NCBI GenBank assembly: GCA_016719105.1 | Contig: JADKAQ010000001.1 | Coordinates: 434,001-498,000 of the forward strand | Reading direction: 5' to 3' | Source: Gemmatimonadota bacterium | Lineage (GTDB): Bacteria; Gemmatimonadota; Gemmatimonadetes; Gemmatimonadales; Gemmatimonadaceae | DNA length: 64,000 nucleotides | Part shown: piece after piece, positions 17,540 to 30,600 of the stretch | How the letters are laid out: each line of letters begins with the position of its first letter | Position numbering within the stretch: position 1 is the stretch's first letter | Made by a program: the position numbers and the translations under genes | The notes under the pieces: generated by a model | What the model was told of the DNA's origin: nothing | Seen by the model: only the letters and a program-made list of their open reading frames with translations | Databases searched by the model: none

Positions 17540-17575
17540 TTTCGTCCTCTCGTCTTCTCGTCTTCTCGTCTTCTG
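17540..17575 (+). repeat. CGTCTTCT-type repeat between wlbA and wlbC
   Basis: TTTTTTCGTCCTCTC followed by three near-perfect CGTCTTCT units and then GGTACTACCC leads straight to the ATG at 17585. The layout, repeat then a weak -10-like hexamer then ATG, repeats that before the Rrf2 gene at 3146. Confidence 0.8.
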
Positions 17576-17584
17576 GTACTACCC

Positions 17585-18697
17585 ATGCCCGTCCCTCTGC
17601 TCGACCTCAAGGCCCAGCACTCGTCGATCCGCGACGAAGTCGTTGCCTCCCTCATGAAGGTGGTCGACGACCAGCTCTTCATCCTCGGCGAGCCGGTCGA
17701 GCGACTGGAGCGCATGGTCGCGGAACTGTCGCATTCGGCCCACGCCATTGGGTGCGCCAACGGCACGGATGCCATCCTCCTCGCCCTGCGCGCGCTGGAC
17801 GTAGGGCGCGGCGACGAGGTCATCACGACCCCGTTCACCTTCTTCGCCACCGCCGGGACGATCCACAACGTGGGGGCGACCCCGGTCTTCGTGGACATCG
17901 ATCCCCGGACCTACAACATCGATCCCAAGGCCGCGGCCGCCGCGGTTGGAAGCCGGTCGAAGGCGGTTATCCCGGTCGACCTCTTCGGCCAGATGGCGCC
18001 TATCGAAGCGGTCCGGGCCGAAATCCCGACCCTCCCCCTCATCGAGGACGCGGCGCAGTCCATCGGTGCGTCGCGCATGATCGACGGGAAGAAGGTGATG
18101 GCCGGGGAGGGGGCGACGATCGGGACCTTCTCGTTCTTCCCGTCCAAGAACCTGGGTGGCTACGGCGACGGCGGGATGATGGTGACGCAGGACGAGGCGA
18201 TCGCCCTGCGGCTCAAGCGCCTGCGCGTGCATGGGGGGGCCAAGCAGTACTTCCACGACGAGGTCGGCTACAACTCCCGCCTCGATGCCCTCCAGGCGGC
18301 GGTACTGGTGGCCAAGCTCCCCCACCTGTCGCACTGGAGCGCCGGGCGTCGTGCCAATGCGGCGTACTACGATTCCGCCTTCGCCGACATTCCCGAGATC
18401 GTGACGCCGTACATCGATCCGGAGAACGAATCGATCTTCAACCAGTACACGATCCGGGTGGAGCGCCGCGACGCGCTGCAGGCCTTCCTGAAGGAAAAGG
18501 GGATCGGATCGGCCATCTACTATCCCCTCCCGCTGCACCTCCAGCCGTGCTTCCAGTACCTGGGGTATCGCGAGGGGCAATGCCCGGTGGCCGAGGCCGC
18601 GGCCAAGTCGGTCCTGTCGATCCCGGTCTTCCCGGAGCTGACGAGTGCCCAACTGGACGAGGTAGTCGGCACGGTTCGTGCCTTCTACGGGCGCTAA
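17585..18697 (+). CDS. wlbC: UDP-3-oxo-GlcNAcA aminotransferase (WlbC/WbpE type, DegT family)
   Basis: This 370-residue PLP enzyme adds the 3-amino group using glutamate. The DegT/DnrJ/EryC1 features are CANGTDAILLALRALDVGRG near residue 57, ITTPFTFFATAGTI, the Asp-bearing LIEDAAQSIGA, and the PLP lysine in FFPSKNLGGYGDGG (Lys188). The order acetyltransferase, oxidase, aminotransferase, 6-dehydrogenase gives this assignment good support, though the family alone would not fix the substrate. Confidence 0.88.
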   Translation: MPVPLLDLKAQHSSIRDEVVASLMKVVDDQLFILGEPVERLERMVAELSHSAHAIGCANGTDAILLALRALDVGRGDEVITTPFTFFATAGTIHNVGATPVFVDIDPRTYNIDPKAAAAAVGSRSKAVIPVDLFGQMAPIEAVRAEIPTLPLIEDAAQSIGASRMIDGKKVMAGEGATIGTFSFFPSKNLGGYGDGGMMVTQDEAIALRLKRLRVHGGAKQYFHDEVGYNSRLDALQAAVLVAKLPHLSHWSAGRRANAAYYDSAFADIPEIVTPYIDPENESIFNQYTIRVERRDALQAFLKEKGIGSAIYYPLPLHLQPCFQYLGYREGQCPVAEAAAKSVLSIPVFPELTSAQLDEVVGTVRAFYGR

Positions 18698-18740
18698 GCG
18701 TCCCTATAAGGATTCTGGGAACTCCCCAACACTGACAGCC

Positions 18741-20099
18741 ATGGGCATGAAAGAACAGCTTCTTACCCGGATCAACGACCGGTCCGCGGTGATCGGGGTC
18801 GTTGGACTGGGTTACGTCGGCCTCCCGCTCGCCATGGAGTTCGCGAAGGCGGGCTTCAAGGTGATCGGCTACGACATTTCGACACGCACGTGCGACGGCC
18901 TCATGAAGGGGCAGTCGCACATTCAGGACGTTCCCTCGGCCGAAGTCGCCGAGCAGGTCAAGGCCGGGCGATTCGTGGCCACGGATCAGGAGGGGCGCCT
19001 CAAGGAGTGCGACGCCATCTCCATCGCCGTCCCGACGCCGCTGTCGAAGACGCGCGACCCGGACATGAGCTTCGTGCAGGCCGCCACCGAGGCGATCGCC
19101 CGCAACTGCCATCCGGGGATGCTGGTGGTCCTCGAGAGCACGACCTACCCCGGGACGACGCGCGAGGTCATGCAGCCGCGCATCGAGGCCCAGGGGCTCA
19201 AGGTCGGCCGGGACGTCTTCCTGGCGTTCAGCCCGGAGCGCGTCGATCCGGGGAACCCCAAGTGGCACACCAAGAACACCCCGAAGGTGGTTGGCGGTGT
19301 GACCCCCGAGTGCGTCGAGGTGGCGAGCGCCCTGTACGGCTCCTGCATCGACACGATCGTCCCGGTCTCGAGTGCCGAGGCGGCGGAGCTGGTGAAGCTG
19401 CTCGAGAACACCTTCCGCGCGGTGAACATCGGGCTCGTGAACGAGATGGCGATCGTCTGCGACAAGCTCGGCGTCAACGTCTGGGAAGTGATCGATGCGG
19501 CGGCCACCAAGCCGTTCGGCTACATGAAGTTCACGCCGGGCCCCGGCATCGGCGGCCACTGCATCCCGCTCGACCCGCACTACCTCGCGTGGAAGATGCG
19601 CATGCTGAACTACAAGACGCGCTTCATCGACCTGGCGAGCGAGATCAACTCGGAAATGCCGGAGTACGTGGTGCGCAAGGTGGCGCGGGCGCTCAACACG
19701 GACCGCAAGGCGGTCAACGGCTCGCACATCCTCATCCTCGGCATCGCGTACAAGAAGGACATCGATGACATGCGCGAGAGCCCGGCGTTCGACGTGATGC
19801 GCCTGCTCGAGGAGCGTGGGGCGATCGTCGACTACCACGATCCGTACGTTCCGCGCTTCCAGGAGCATGGCCATTCGCGCGCGGGGGTCCCGCTCACGAA
19901 GGAAGCGCTGGAACACGCCGATGCCGTGGTGATCGTGACGGACCATTCCAACGTCGACTACCAGTTCGTCGTGGATCACGCGGGGCTGGTCGTGGACACG
20001 CGCAACACGACGGGGAAGACGAAGCAGTCGAAGGCGCGAATCGTCCCGCTCTCCAAGCTGAGCGAGGGGATTCCGGAGGGCGAGCTGGCGCACCTGTAG
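18741..20099 (+). CDS. wbpA: UDP-N-acetylglucosamine 6-dehydrogenase (WbpA type)
   Basis: The enzyme oxidises UDP-GlcNAc to UDP-GlcNAcA with two NAD+. The 452-residue product has the NAD motif VGLGYVGLPLAMEFAKAGF, the catalytic cysteine in GPGIGGHCIPLDP (Cys274) and the C-terminal UDP-binding domain with ILGIAYKKDIDDMRESP. The longer N-terminus and GHC context are those of WbpA/WecC rather than UDP-glucose dehydrogenase. It is the first chemical step but the last gene of the four. The frame opens at 18678; the ATG at 18741 is the better start. Confidence 0.9.
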   Translation: MGMKEQLLTRINDRSAVIGVVGLGYVGLPLAMEFAKAGFKVIGYDISTRTCDGLMKGQSHIQDVPSAEVAEQVKAGRFVATDQEGRLKECDAISIAVPTPLSKTRDPDMSFVQAATEAIARNCHPGMLVVLESTTYPGTTREVMQPRIEAQGLKVGRDVFLAFSPERVDPGNPKWHTKNTPKVVGGVTPECVEVASALYGSCIDTIVPVSSAEAAELVKLLENTFRAVNIGLVNEMAIVCDKLGVNVWEVIDAAATKPFGYMKFTPGPGIGGHCIPLDPHYLAWKMRMLNYKTRFIDLASEINSEMPEYVVRKVARALNTDRKAVNGSHILILGIAYKKDIDDMRESPAFDVMRLLEERGAIVDYHDPYVPRFQEHGHSRAGVPLTKEALEHADAVVIVTDHSNVDYQFVVDHAGLVVDTRNTTGKTKQSKARIVPLSKLSEGIPEGELAHL

Positions 20100-20224
20100 G
20101 CCAGGACGGGAGTCGGGAGGCAGGGGCTCGGTGCACGGGCGCGAGGACCTCGCGCGTCGGCGCCGGAATTGCTCCAGTCTCCCGCTTCCGTATCGGGTTC
20201 GAACACTAGGATTTCGAGGATCGC

Positions 20225-21528
20225 GTGAACATTACGGTTGTCGGGTCGGGGTACGTCGGGCTGGTCGTGGGGGCGTGCCTGGCCGAGACGGGGAACGATG
20301 TGGTCTGTGCGGACGTCGACGCCAACAAGATCGACGCACTCACGCGCAGCGAGATCCCGATCTACGAACCGGGGCTCGAGCAGCTGGTCGAGCGGAACCA
20401 GAAGCAGGGGCGCCTGCACTTCACGACCGACGTTGGCAGCGCAATCGCGCATGGCGAGGTCGTCTTCATCGCCGTCGGCACCCCGCCGGATGAGGATGGC
20501 TCGGCCGACCTCCGCCACGTCCTCGACGTGGCCGAGCAGATCGGGAAGCACATGTCGCGCGAGATGATCGTCGTGACCAAGTCGACGGTCCCGGTGGGGA
20601 CGGCGGCGAAGGTGCAGGCGGCGGTGTCGAAGCACGCGCGCCTGCCGTTCCACATGTGCTCCAACCCCGAGTTCCTCAAGGAAGGGGCTGCGGTCGACGA
20701 CTTCCTCAAGCCGGACCGCGTCGTGCTGGGCGTCGAGACCGACCACGCGCGAAGTGTCATGGCGGAGCTCTACGCGCCGTTCGTGCGCACCGGGAAGCCG
20801 ATCATCTTCATGGACATCGCCTCGGCCGAGATGACGAAGTACGCGGCCAACGCGATGCTCGCGACGCGCATCTCGTTCATGAACGAGATCGCGAACCTGT
20901 GCGAGAAGGTGGGGGCCGAGGTCGACCTCGTGCGCAAGGGGATCGGCTCCGACTCGCGGATCGGGCCGTCCTTCCTCTTTCCGGGGCCGGGCTACGGGGG
21001 CTCGTGCTTTCCCAAGGACGTGAAGGCGCTGCTGCGCACCGCGACCGAGTACGGCATGCCCTTGCGCGTGCTGGACGCGGTCGAGGAGGCCAACGATCGG
21101 CAGAAGGAGCGCCTGTTCGAGAAGTTGCAGGTGGCGGTGGGGGGCGACCTGAACGGGCTGCACGTGGCCGTCTGGGGACTCGCCTTCAAGGCCAACACCG
21201 ACGACATGCGCGAGTCGCCGTCGCTGGTCCTCATCGAGCGGCTGCTCGAGTCGGGCGCGACGGTCACGGCGCACGACCCTGCGGCGATGCACGAGGCGCA
21301 GCGGCGCCTCGGCGATCGCGTGACGTTCGCCGAGAGCAACTACGAAGCGTTGAAGGATGCCGACGCCCTCGTGGTCGTCACCGACTGGAACGAGTATCGC
21401 CACCCCGACTTCAACCGGATGAAGGCCTCGCTGCGTCGCCCCATCGTGATTGACGGCCGCAACCTCTACGAACCGACGAAGATGCGCGCGTTAGGCTTCA
21501 CGTACTCCTCCGTCGGGCGGTCGCGCTG

Positions 21529-21529
<1 letters not shown>
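20225..21529 (+). CDS. ugd: UDP-glucose 6-dehydrogenase
   Basis: Ugd makes UDP-glucuronate from UDP-glucose. The 434 residues open with GTG and MNITVVGSGYVGLVVGACLA, have the catalytic GPGYGGSCFPKD (Cys261) and the C-terminal AVWGLAFKANTDDMRESPS. The 125-base gap before it contains a short GC hairpin (20139-20155) and a TAGGAT hexamer at 20207 that might be a -10, so it may start a new transcript. Its last base is the first base of the next ATG. Confidence 0.94.
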
Positions 21530-22464
<935 letters not shown>

Positions 22465-22534
22465 TTCTGGTCCGCCCGCCCTCGGATCCGTCGGGGGGCG
22501 GGGGGACCCCGCTCGGCCTCCCCGCGGGCGCAAA

Positions 22535-22563
22535 CGCCGACATCCCCACAAGCGATGTCGGCG
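22535..22563 (+). terminator. hairpin between the sugar genes and bamD, possible terminator
   Basis: CGCCGACATC and GATGTCGGCG form a perfect 10-bp stem around a 9-base loop in the 182-base gap. It is followed by CATTATCTTA, not by a T-run, so it may act as a weak terminator or a leader structure for bamD; TTATCT at 22566-22571 resembles a -10. Confidence 0.45.
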
Positions 22564-22646
22564 CATTATCTTACCCGGCTCCGCGGGCATCGGCGCACGT
22601 GCCGCATCCGCGAACCGAACGCCATTCGCCGGGTATTCAACCCGCT

Positions 22647-23450
22647 ATGCACTTTTCGCGCACCTTCCGGCTCGCTGTCACCGCGCTCGGCGTCGCCGCA
22701 GTTTCGGCGTGCTCCGCCGGGTTCAAGCTGAGTCGATACGGGACCAACGAGAGTCTCTTCAACGCGGCGCTCGGGGAGTTCAACAAGAAGAAGTGGGATC
22801 ACGCGGTGACGGCGTTCGAGAAGCTGACGTTCGACCTGCCGGCCCGCGACTCGCTCCTCCCGCTCGCCCACTGGTACCTCGCCAAGTCCCACGCCGGACG
22901 AAAGGAACACCTCCTCGCGGCGCAGGCGTACAACCGGCTCGCGGAGTCGTTCGCCACCGACTCGCTCGCGGACGATGCGATGTACGAGGCGGCGCGTGAG
23001 TTCCAGAAGATGTGGCGGCGCCCCACGCTCGATGCGAACTACGGCGAGCAGGCGCTCTCGGCCTACCAGTCGCTTCTGGGGCTGTATCCGGACACCGACA
23101 AGAAGGACCTGGCGACCGCCGCCGTCGACAAGTTGCAGGAGTGGTTCGCCGCGAAGGACTACGAGAGCGGCATGTACTACTACCGGCGCAAGGCGTTCGA
23201 CTCGGCCATCATCTACTTCAAGGATGTGGTGAAGAACTACCCACAGACCCTGATGGCCAAGGAGGCGTACCTGCGGCTGGCGTCGTCGTACGACGCGATT
23301 CGCTACCGCGAGGACAAGCAGGAGGTCTGCGCGACGCTGTTCCAGCGGTATCCGGGCGACAAGGAGGTCGCGGTCGCCTGCGGCGCCCCGACGCCGACGG
23401 TCACGCAGAGCCCCAAGCCCGACAGCACGGCCCGCCGCGACTCGCTCTGA
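22647..23450 (+). CDS. bamD: outer membrane assembly lipoprotein BamD
   Basis: This 267-residue lipoprotein has a signal ending in V-S-A-C with Cys22, followed by TPR-like repeats: ESLFNAALGEFNKKKWDHAV, YNRLAESFATDSLADDAMY, and FKDVVKNYPQTLMAKEAYLR. The spacing and the motif of a growing 'tra' on collecting peptides fit the BamD/YfiO family, which helps BamA insert beta-barrels. Two cysteines near the C-terminus could form a disulfide. It is followed by nadD after three bases. A generic TPR lipoprotein is the alternative. Confidence 0.85.
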   Translation: MHFSRTFRLAVTALGVAAVSACSAGFKLSRYGTNESLFNAALGEFNKKKWDHAVTAFEKLTFDLPARDSLLPLAHWYLAKSHAGRKEHLLAAQAYNRLAESFATDSLADDAMYEAAREFQKMWRRPTLDANYGEQALSAYQSLLGLYPDTDKKDLATAAVDKLQEWFAAKDYESGMYYYRRKAFDSAIIYFKDVVKNYPQTLMAKEAYLRLASSYDAIRYREDKQEVCATLFQRYPGDKEVAVACGAPTPTVTQSPKPDSTARRDSL

Positions 23451-23453
23451 GCC

Positions 23454-24065
23454 GTGCGCATCGGGCTCTTCGGCGGGACCTTCGATCCGCCGCATCACGG
23501 GCACCTGCTGGCCGCGTCGGACGCCTTCGAAGCGCTGGCGCTCGATCGCTTGATCTGGATCCCGGCGGCCGAGCAGCCCTTGAAGCAGGGGACGCAGTCT
23601 GCCTCGGCGGCCGACCGGCTCGCGATGGTGCGCCTTCTTGTCGGCGATGATGCCCGCTTCGCGGTCGATCCGATCGAAATCGAGCGGGCCGGGTTATCTT
23701 ACACGGTTGAGACGGTCGAGGCCCTCAGGGGACGATTTCCGGGGGACGAACTCGTCCTTCTGCTGGGGACCGACGTGCTGGCGACCTTTGCCCGGTGGCG
23801 CGAGCCGCGGCGGATCGCGTCGTTGGCGCGAGTGGCGATCCTGCATCGGGCAGTGAACGGGGGGGCTGTCGAAAAGGCAGCGGTGGTTGGCGCCGTCCGT
23901 GCTGTGACGGGCGACGACCTTCCAGCCCCTGTCGTGCTGGACACTCGGCGAGTGGATGTCTCGTCGACGGAAATTCGGGAGCGCGCGCGCGACGGGCGTT
24001 CCCTTCATGGCTATGTACCCGATGCAGTGGCGCGCTACGTCCGTGAGCACGCGCTGTATCGATAG
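23454..24065 (+). CDS. nadD: nicotinate-nucleotide adenylyltransferase
   Basis: NadD joins NaMN and ATP to give deamido-NAD. The 203-residue product starts with GTG and has the nucleotidyltransferase signature GGTFDPPHHGHLLAA (HHGH at residues 14-17), WIPAAEQPLKQ and the C-terminal VSSTEIRERARDGRS (the ISSTxxR motif). It contains one of the few TTA codons not followed by GGC (23694). It lies between bamD and secA with short gaps. Confidence 0.95.
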   Translation: MRIGLFGGTFDPPHHGHLLAASDAFEALALDRLIWIPAAEQPLKQGTQSASAADRLAMVRLLVGDDARFAVDPIEIERAGLSYTVETVEALRGRFPGDELVLLLGTDVLATFARWREPRRIASLARVAILHRAVNGGAVEKAAVVGAVRAVTGDDLPAPVVLDTRRVDVSSTEIRERARDGRSLHGYVPDAVARYVREHALYR

Positions 24066-24073
24066 AGGCGGCG

Positions 24074-27397
<3,324 letters not shown>

Positions 27398-27440
27398 CCT
27401 CCACGCGTAGCGTCCACGCAGGTCGAAGGGTAGACGATGG

Positions 27441-27468
27441 GGGCGGCGCCGGTGGCGTCGCCCTTTTT
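27441..27468 (+). terminator. rho-independent terminator after secA
   Basis: GGGCGGCGCC pairs with GGCGTCGCCC (10 bp, one G-U) around the loop GGT and is followed by TTTTT. The remaining 120 or so bases up to radC show no further structure I can name. Confidence 0.93.
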
Positions 27469-27592
27469 CGCGACCGCTCACTTCGAAGCGGAGGCCGCGC
27501 CGTGCTGTGGTTCCGGTACGGGTGCAGTCCGAGGGTGACGCGGGGGGAGGCGAGACGGGCGATCGTCCGGGTCTCACGTTCCCGGAGCGGTC

Positions 27593-28327
27593 ATGCGTGC
27601 AAAATCCCTGTCAGTCAGTCACTTACCTCGACAGTCTTCGCCGGTCGCGTTAAGTATCAAGGAGCTACCGGTCGGTGAGCGGCCACGAGAGCGGTTGGCC
27701 TCGCATGGGGCGACCCGCTTGAGTGCGATCGAGCTTCTCGCCATTGTGCTTGGGACGGGGCGAGGGGGCCACTCATCGATCGAGACGGCGCACGAGGTCT
27801 TGGCGCGCGCTGGGGGGTCGCTTCGTCGGATCGCCTCCGAACCGGTGGCGATGTTGACGGACGTCGCTGGGATCGGTCGCGCGCGGGCGGTAACGATCCA
27901 TGCGGCGCTCGAACTCGGTCGACGGATGGTGCATGAGACACGTCAGGAGGGGATGGCGGTTCGCTCTCCGCGTGACGTGTACCGGCTCTTCGGGCCCCGC
28001 CTCGAGGACCTGCCGGTGGAAGAGTTCCACGTGGCGGTGCTCGATGCACAGCATCGTGTGGAGCGCGACATCACGATTACGCGCGGGATCCTGAATTCCT
28101 CGCTGGTGCATCCACGCGAGGTCTTCCGGGAGGCGATCGCTGAGCGGGCGGCGGCGCTGATCCTGGTGCACAATCATCCGAGCGGGGACCCGACACCGTC
28201 GCCGGATGATCAGATGGTGACCCAGCAGTTGGTGGCCGCCGGGCGACTGCTGGACATTCCGATTCACGACCACGTGATCGTCGGACGTGGGCGCTACACG
28301 AGCTTTGCCGAGGCAGGATTGCTGTGA
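27593..28327 (+). CDS. radC: RadC-family JAB-domain protein
   Basis: The 244-residue product has the N-terminal helix-hairpin-helix-like region (SAIELLAIVLGTG, DVAGIGRARAV) and the C-terminal JAMM/MPN domain with the zinc motif HNHPSGDPTPSPDD. Members are widespread, but the old link to DNA repair is not well supported and the true function is unclear. Family members usually begin close to the IKELP segment, so the 20 residues before it may be a longer-than-usual N-terminus or a misplaced start. Its stop overlaps the GTG of rel. Confidence 0.9.
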   Translation: MRAKSLSVSHLPRQSSPVALSIKELPVGERPRERLASHGATRLSAIELLAIVLGTGRGGHSSIETAHEVLARAGGSLRRIASEPVAMLTDVAGIGRARAVTIHAALELGRRMVHETRQEGMAVRSPRDVYRLFGPRLEDLPVEEFHVAVLDAQHRVERDITITRGILNSSLVHPREVFREAIAERAAALILVHNHPSGDPTPSPDDQMVTQQLVAAGRLLDIPIHDHVIVGRGRYTSFAEAGLL

Positions 28328-30504
28328 CGTCGACCGCCGCACCCTCCGTTCGCGAATCGCCCCAGTGGTGGCCTTCCGGTGACCCGATCCCGGAGCGCCT
28401 GGACCTGGCGCTGCTCACGCGCGCCTACGACTTCTCGGCCAAGGCGCATCAGGGGCAGTTCCGGAAGAACGGCGATCCGTACGTGTCGCACTGCATCGAG
28501 GTCGCCAAGATCCTGGCCGACCTGCAACTCGACACCGCGACGGTCGCGAGCGGGTTGATTCACGACGTGGTCGAGGACACGCCGATCACGATCGGTGAGA
28601 TCGAGAAGGAGTTCGGTCGCGAGGTCTCGCAGATCGTCGACGGGCTGACGAAGATCGGCCACCTGCCGCTCAACTCGAAGGAAGACCGCCAGGTCGAGAA
28701 CTACCGCAAGTTGCTGGTGTCGATCGCCAAGGACGTGCGGGTGATCATCATCAAGCTGGCCGACCGGCTGCACAACATGCGCACCCTCGACTGGTTGCCG
28801 GAGGAGAAGCGCGAGCGGATCGCCCAGGAGACGATGGACCTGTACGCCCCGCTGGCGCACCGCTTCGGGATGGCGCAGGTGAAGTGGGAGCTGGAGGACC
28901 TGGCGTTCAAGTACCTCGAGCCGGAGGCGTATCGCACGCTGGCCAAGATGGTCGCGGCCAAGCGCGGGGAGCGAGAGGCGCTCGTGCGCGCGCTCAAGGA
29001 GCCGCTGGAGCGGACGCTGGCGGCGGCGGGGATCGCCGACGTGGAAGTCACCGGGCGCCCCAAGCACCTGTGGTCGATCCACAAGAAGATGGAGAAGCGG
29101 CAGCGCCCGTACGAGGACATCTTCGACCTGCTGGCGATCCGCGTGCTGGTGAACACGGTCCCCGACTGTTACCACGCGTTAGGCGTGATCCATGACGGGT
29201 GGACGCCGGTGCAGGAGCGCATCAAGGACTACATCGCGCAGCCCAAGAGCAACGGCTACCAGTCGCTGCACACGACGATCTTCGGGCCGGGGCGTCAGCT
29301 GTACGAGGTGCAGATCCGCACGCGCGACATGCATCGCACGGCGGACTTCGGCATCGCGGCCCACTGGCGCTTCAAGGAGAGCAGCAAGTCGCAGGATGAG
29401 CTCGACCGGCACCTCGCCTGGTTCCGGCAGATCCTCGAGTTGCAGCTGGATGCCAAGGACCCGGCCGAGTTCCTGGAGTTCCTGAAGCTCGACCTGTACC
29501 AGGACGAGATCTTCGTCTTCACGCCGACGGGCGACGTGATCCAGCTCCCCAAGGGGGCGACGCCGATCGACTTCGCCTTCGGCGTGCATACCGAGATCGG
29601 GCTGCACTGCCAGGGGGCCAAGGTCAACGGCAAGATCGCCCCGCTGTCGCGCGAGCTGAAGAATTCGGAGACGGTCGAGATCATGACGTCGCCGAACGCG
29701 AAGCCCAATCGCGACTGGCTGGCCCACGTGCGCACGGGACGCGCGCGCCACAAGATCCGGCAGTGGCTGCGGCACGAGGAGGAGCAGTCGTCGGCAAAGA
29801 TCGGGCAGGAGATCCTCGAGCGCGAGGTGAAGCGCCGTCGGCTGGCGAAGCTCGACGAGTCCCAGCTCGACGCCATCGCCCACACGCTCGGCCTCAACGA
29901 CGCGCACCACGTGATCGCGTCGATCGGGCAGGGGGACATCAACGTCACGCAGGTCCTCAAGCTGCTCTATCCCGAGTTGGAGTCGCCGGAGCATTCGCCG
30001 CGACCCACCGCGATCGAGCGGTTGATGGACCGGGTGCGCGGGACGTCGAAGGGGGTGAAGATCCAGGGGGCCGACGGGCTCATGGTGCGGTACGCCCAGT
30101 GCTGCCAGCCCGTCCCCGGCGACCCGGTGGTAGGCTACGTGACGCGCGGGCGCGGCGTGAGCATCCATCGCGCGGACTGCCCCAACCTGTTGCAGCTGAT
30201 CCACGAGCCGGAGCGCCGGCTGGAAATCGACTGGCAGGAGCAGCCCGGAGAGCGCTTCCTCGTGCGCCTGGCGATCGAGGCCAATGACCGTCGGTCGTTG
30301 TACGCCGACATCGCGGCGGCGGTGAGTTCGACCGGGACGGACATCCGTACGCTCGAGCTCAAGAGCGTCGACGGGCGGGTGACCGGCGCGGCTGTGGTCG
30401 AGGTCGAGAACCTCTCCCACCTGCAGAAGATCCTGAAGGCGGTGCGGCGGGTGAAGGGGATCAGCGACGTCGCGCGGCGGGAGCACATTCAGACGCAGGG
30501 GTAA
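28324..30504 (+). CDS. rel: bifunctional (p)ppGpp synthetase/hydrolase (Rel/SpoT)
   Basis: This 726-residue stringent-response enzyme has all RSH domains in order: HD hydrolase (SHCIEV, then H80-D81 and E84-D85 in GLIHDVVEDT), synthetase (GRPKHLWSIHKKMEKRQRPY, PKSNGYQSLHTTIFGP), TGS (VFTPTGDVIQLPKGATPIDF), a conserved-cysteine region (YAQCCQPVPGDPVVGYVTRG) and a C-terminal ACT domain. The intact HDxxED motif indicates working hydrolase activity. No other long RSH is in the window. One GTTAGGC lies at 29178 in the synthetase domain. Confidence 0.96.
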   Translation: MTSTAAPSVRESPQWWPSGDPIPERLDLALLTRAYDFSAKAHQGQFRKNGDPYVSHCIEVAKILADLQLDTATVASGLIHDVVEDTPITIGEIEKEFGREVSQIVDGLTKIGHLPLNSKEDRQVENYRKLLVSIAKDVRVIIIKLADRLHNMRTLDWLPEEKRERIAQETMDLYAPLAHRFGMAQVKWELEDLAFKYLEPEAYRTLAKMVAAKRGEREALVRALKEPLERTLAAAGIADVEVTGRPKHLWSIHKKMEKRQRPYEDIFDLLAIRVLVNTVPDCYHALGVIHDGWTPVQERIKDYIAQPKSNGYQSLHTTIFGPGRQLYEVQIRTRDMHRTADFGIAAHWRFKESSKSQDELDRHLAWFRQILELQLDAKDPAEFLEFLKLDLYQDEIFVFTPTGDVIQLPKGATPIDFAFGVHTEIGLHCQGAKVNGKIAPLSRELKNSETVEIMTSPNAKPNRDWLAHVRTGRARHKIRQWLRHEEEQSSAKIGQEILEREVKRRRLAKLDESQLDAIAHTLGLNDAHHVIASIGQGDINVTQVLKLLYPELESPEHSPRPTAIERLMDRVRGTSKGVKIQGADGLMVRYAQCCQPVPGDPVVGYVTRGRGVSIHRADCPNLLQLIHEPERRLEIDWQEQPGERFLVRLAIEANDRRSLYADIAAAVSSTGTDIRTLELKSVDGRVTGAAVVEVENLSHLQKILKAVRRVKGISDVARREHIQTQG

Positions 30505-30588
30505 CGGCGGTCGGCCGATCGTGGCGGCGACGGGGGCGAGGCCTCTCGAGGCGCGTTTCGGGTCTTCCCGAAGACAACCCGATAGTGC

Positions 30589-30594
30589 TAGATT
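30589..30594 (+). promoter_or_regulatory. extended -10 element of uvrB, probably leaderless
   Basis: TGCTAGATT is an extended -10 (TGnTAGATT) whose predicted start point coincides with the uvrB ATG at 30601. No Shine-Dalgarno sequence precedes the ATG. The -35 region (near TTCCCG) is weak, as is usual for extended -10 promoters. Confidence 0.5.
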
Positions 30595-30600
30595 GCCCCC

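Noticed and set aside
16353..17575. wlbA as a transposon between inverted repeats
   Set aside because: The repeats are low-complexity CT units, no transposase or target duplication is seen, and wlbA fits its pathway and codon use. Kept only as an observation on repeats.
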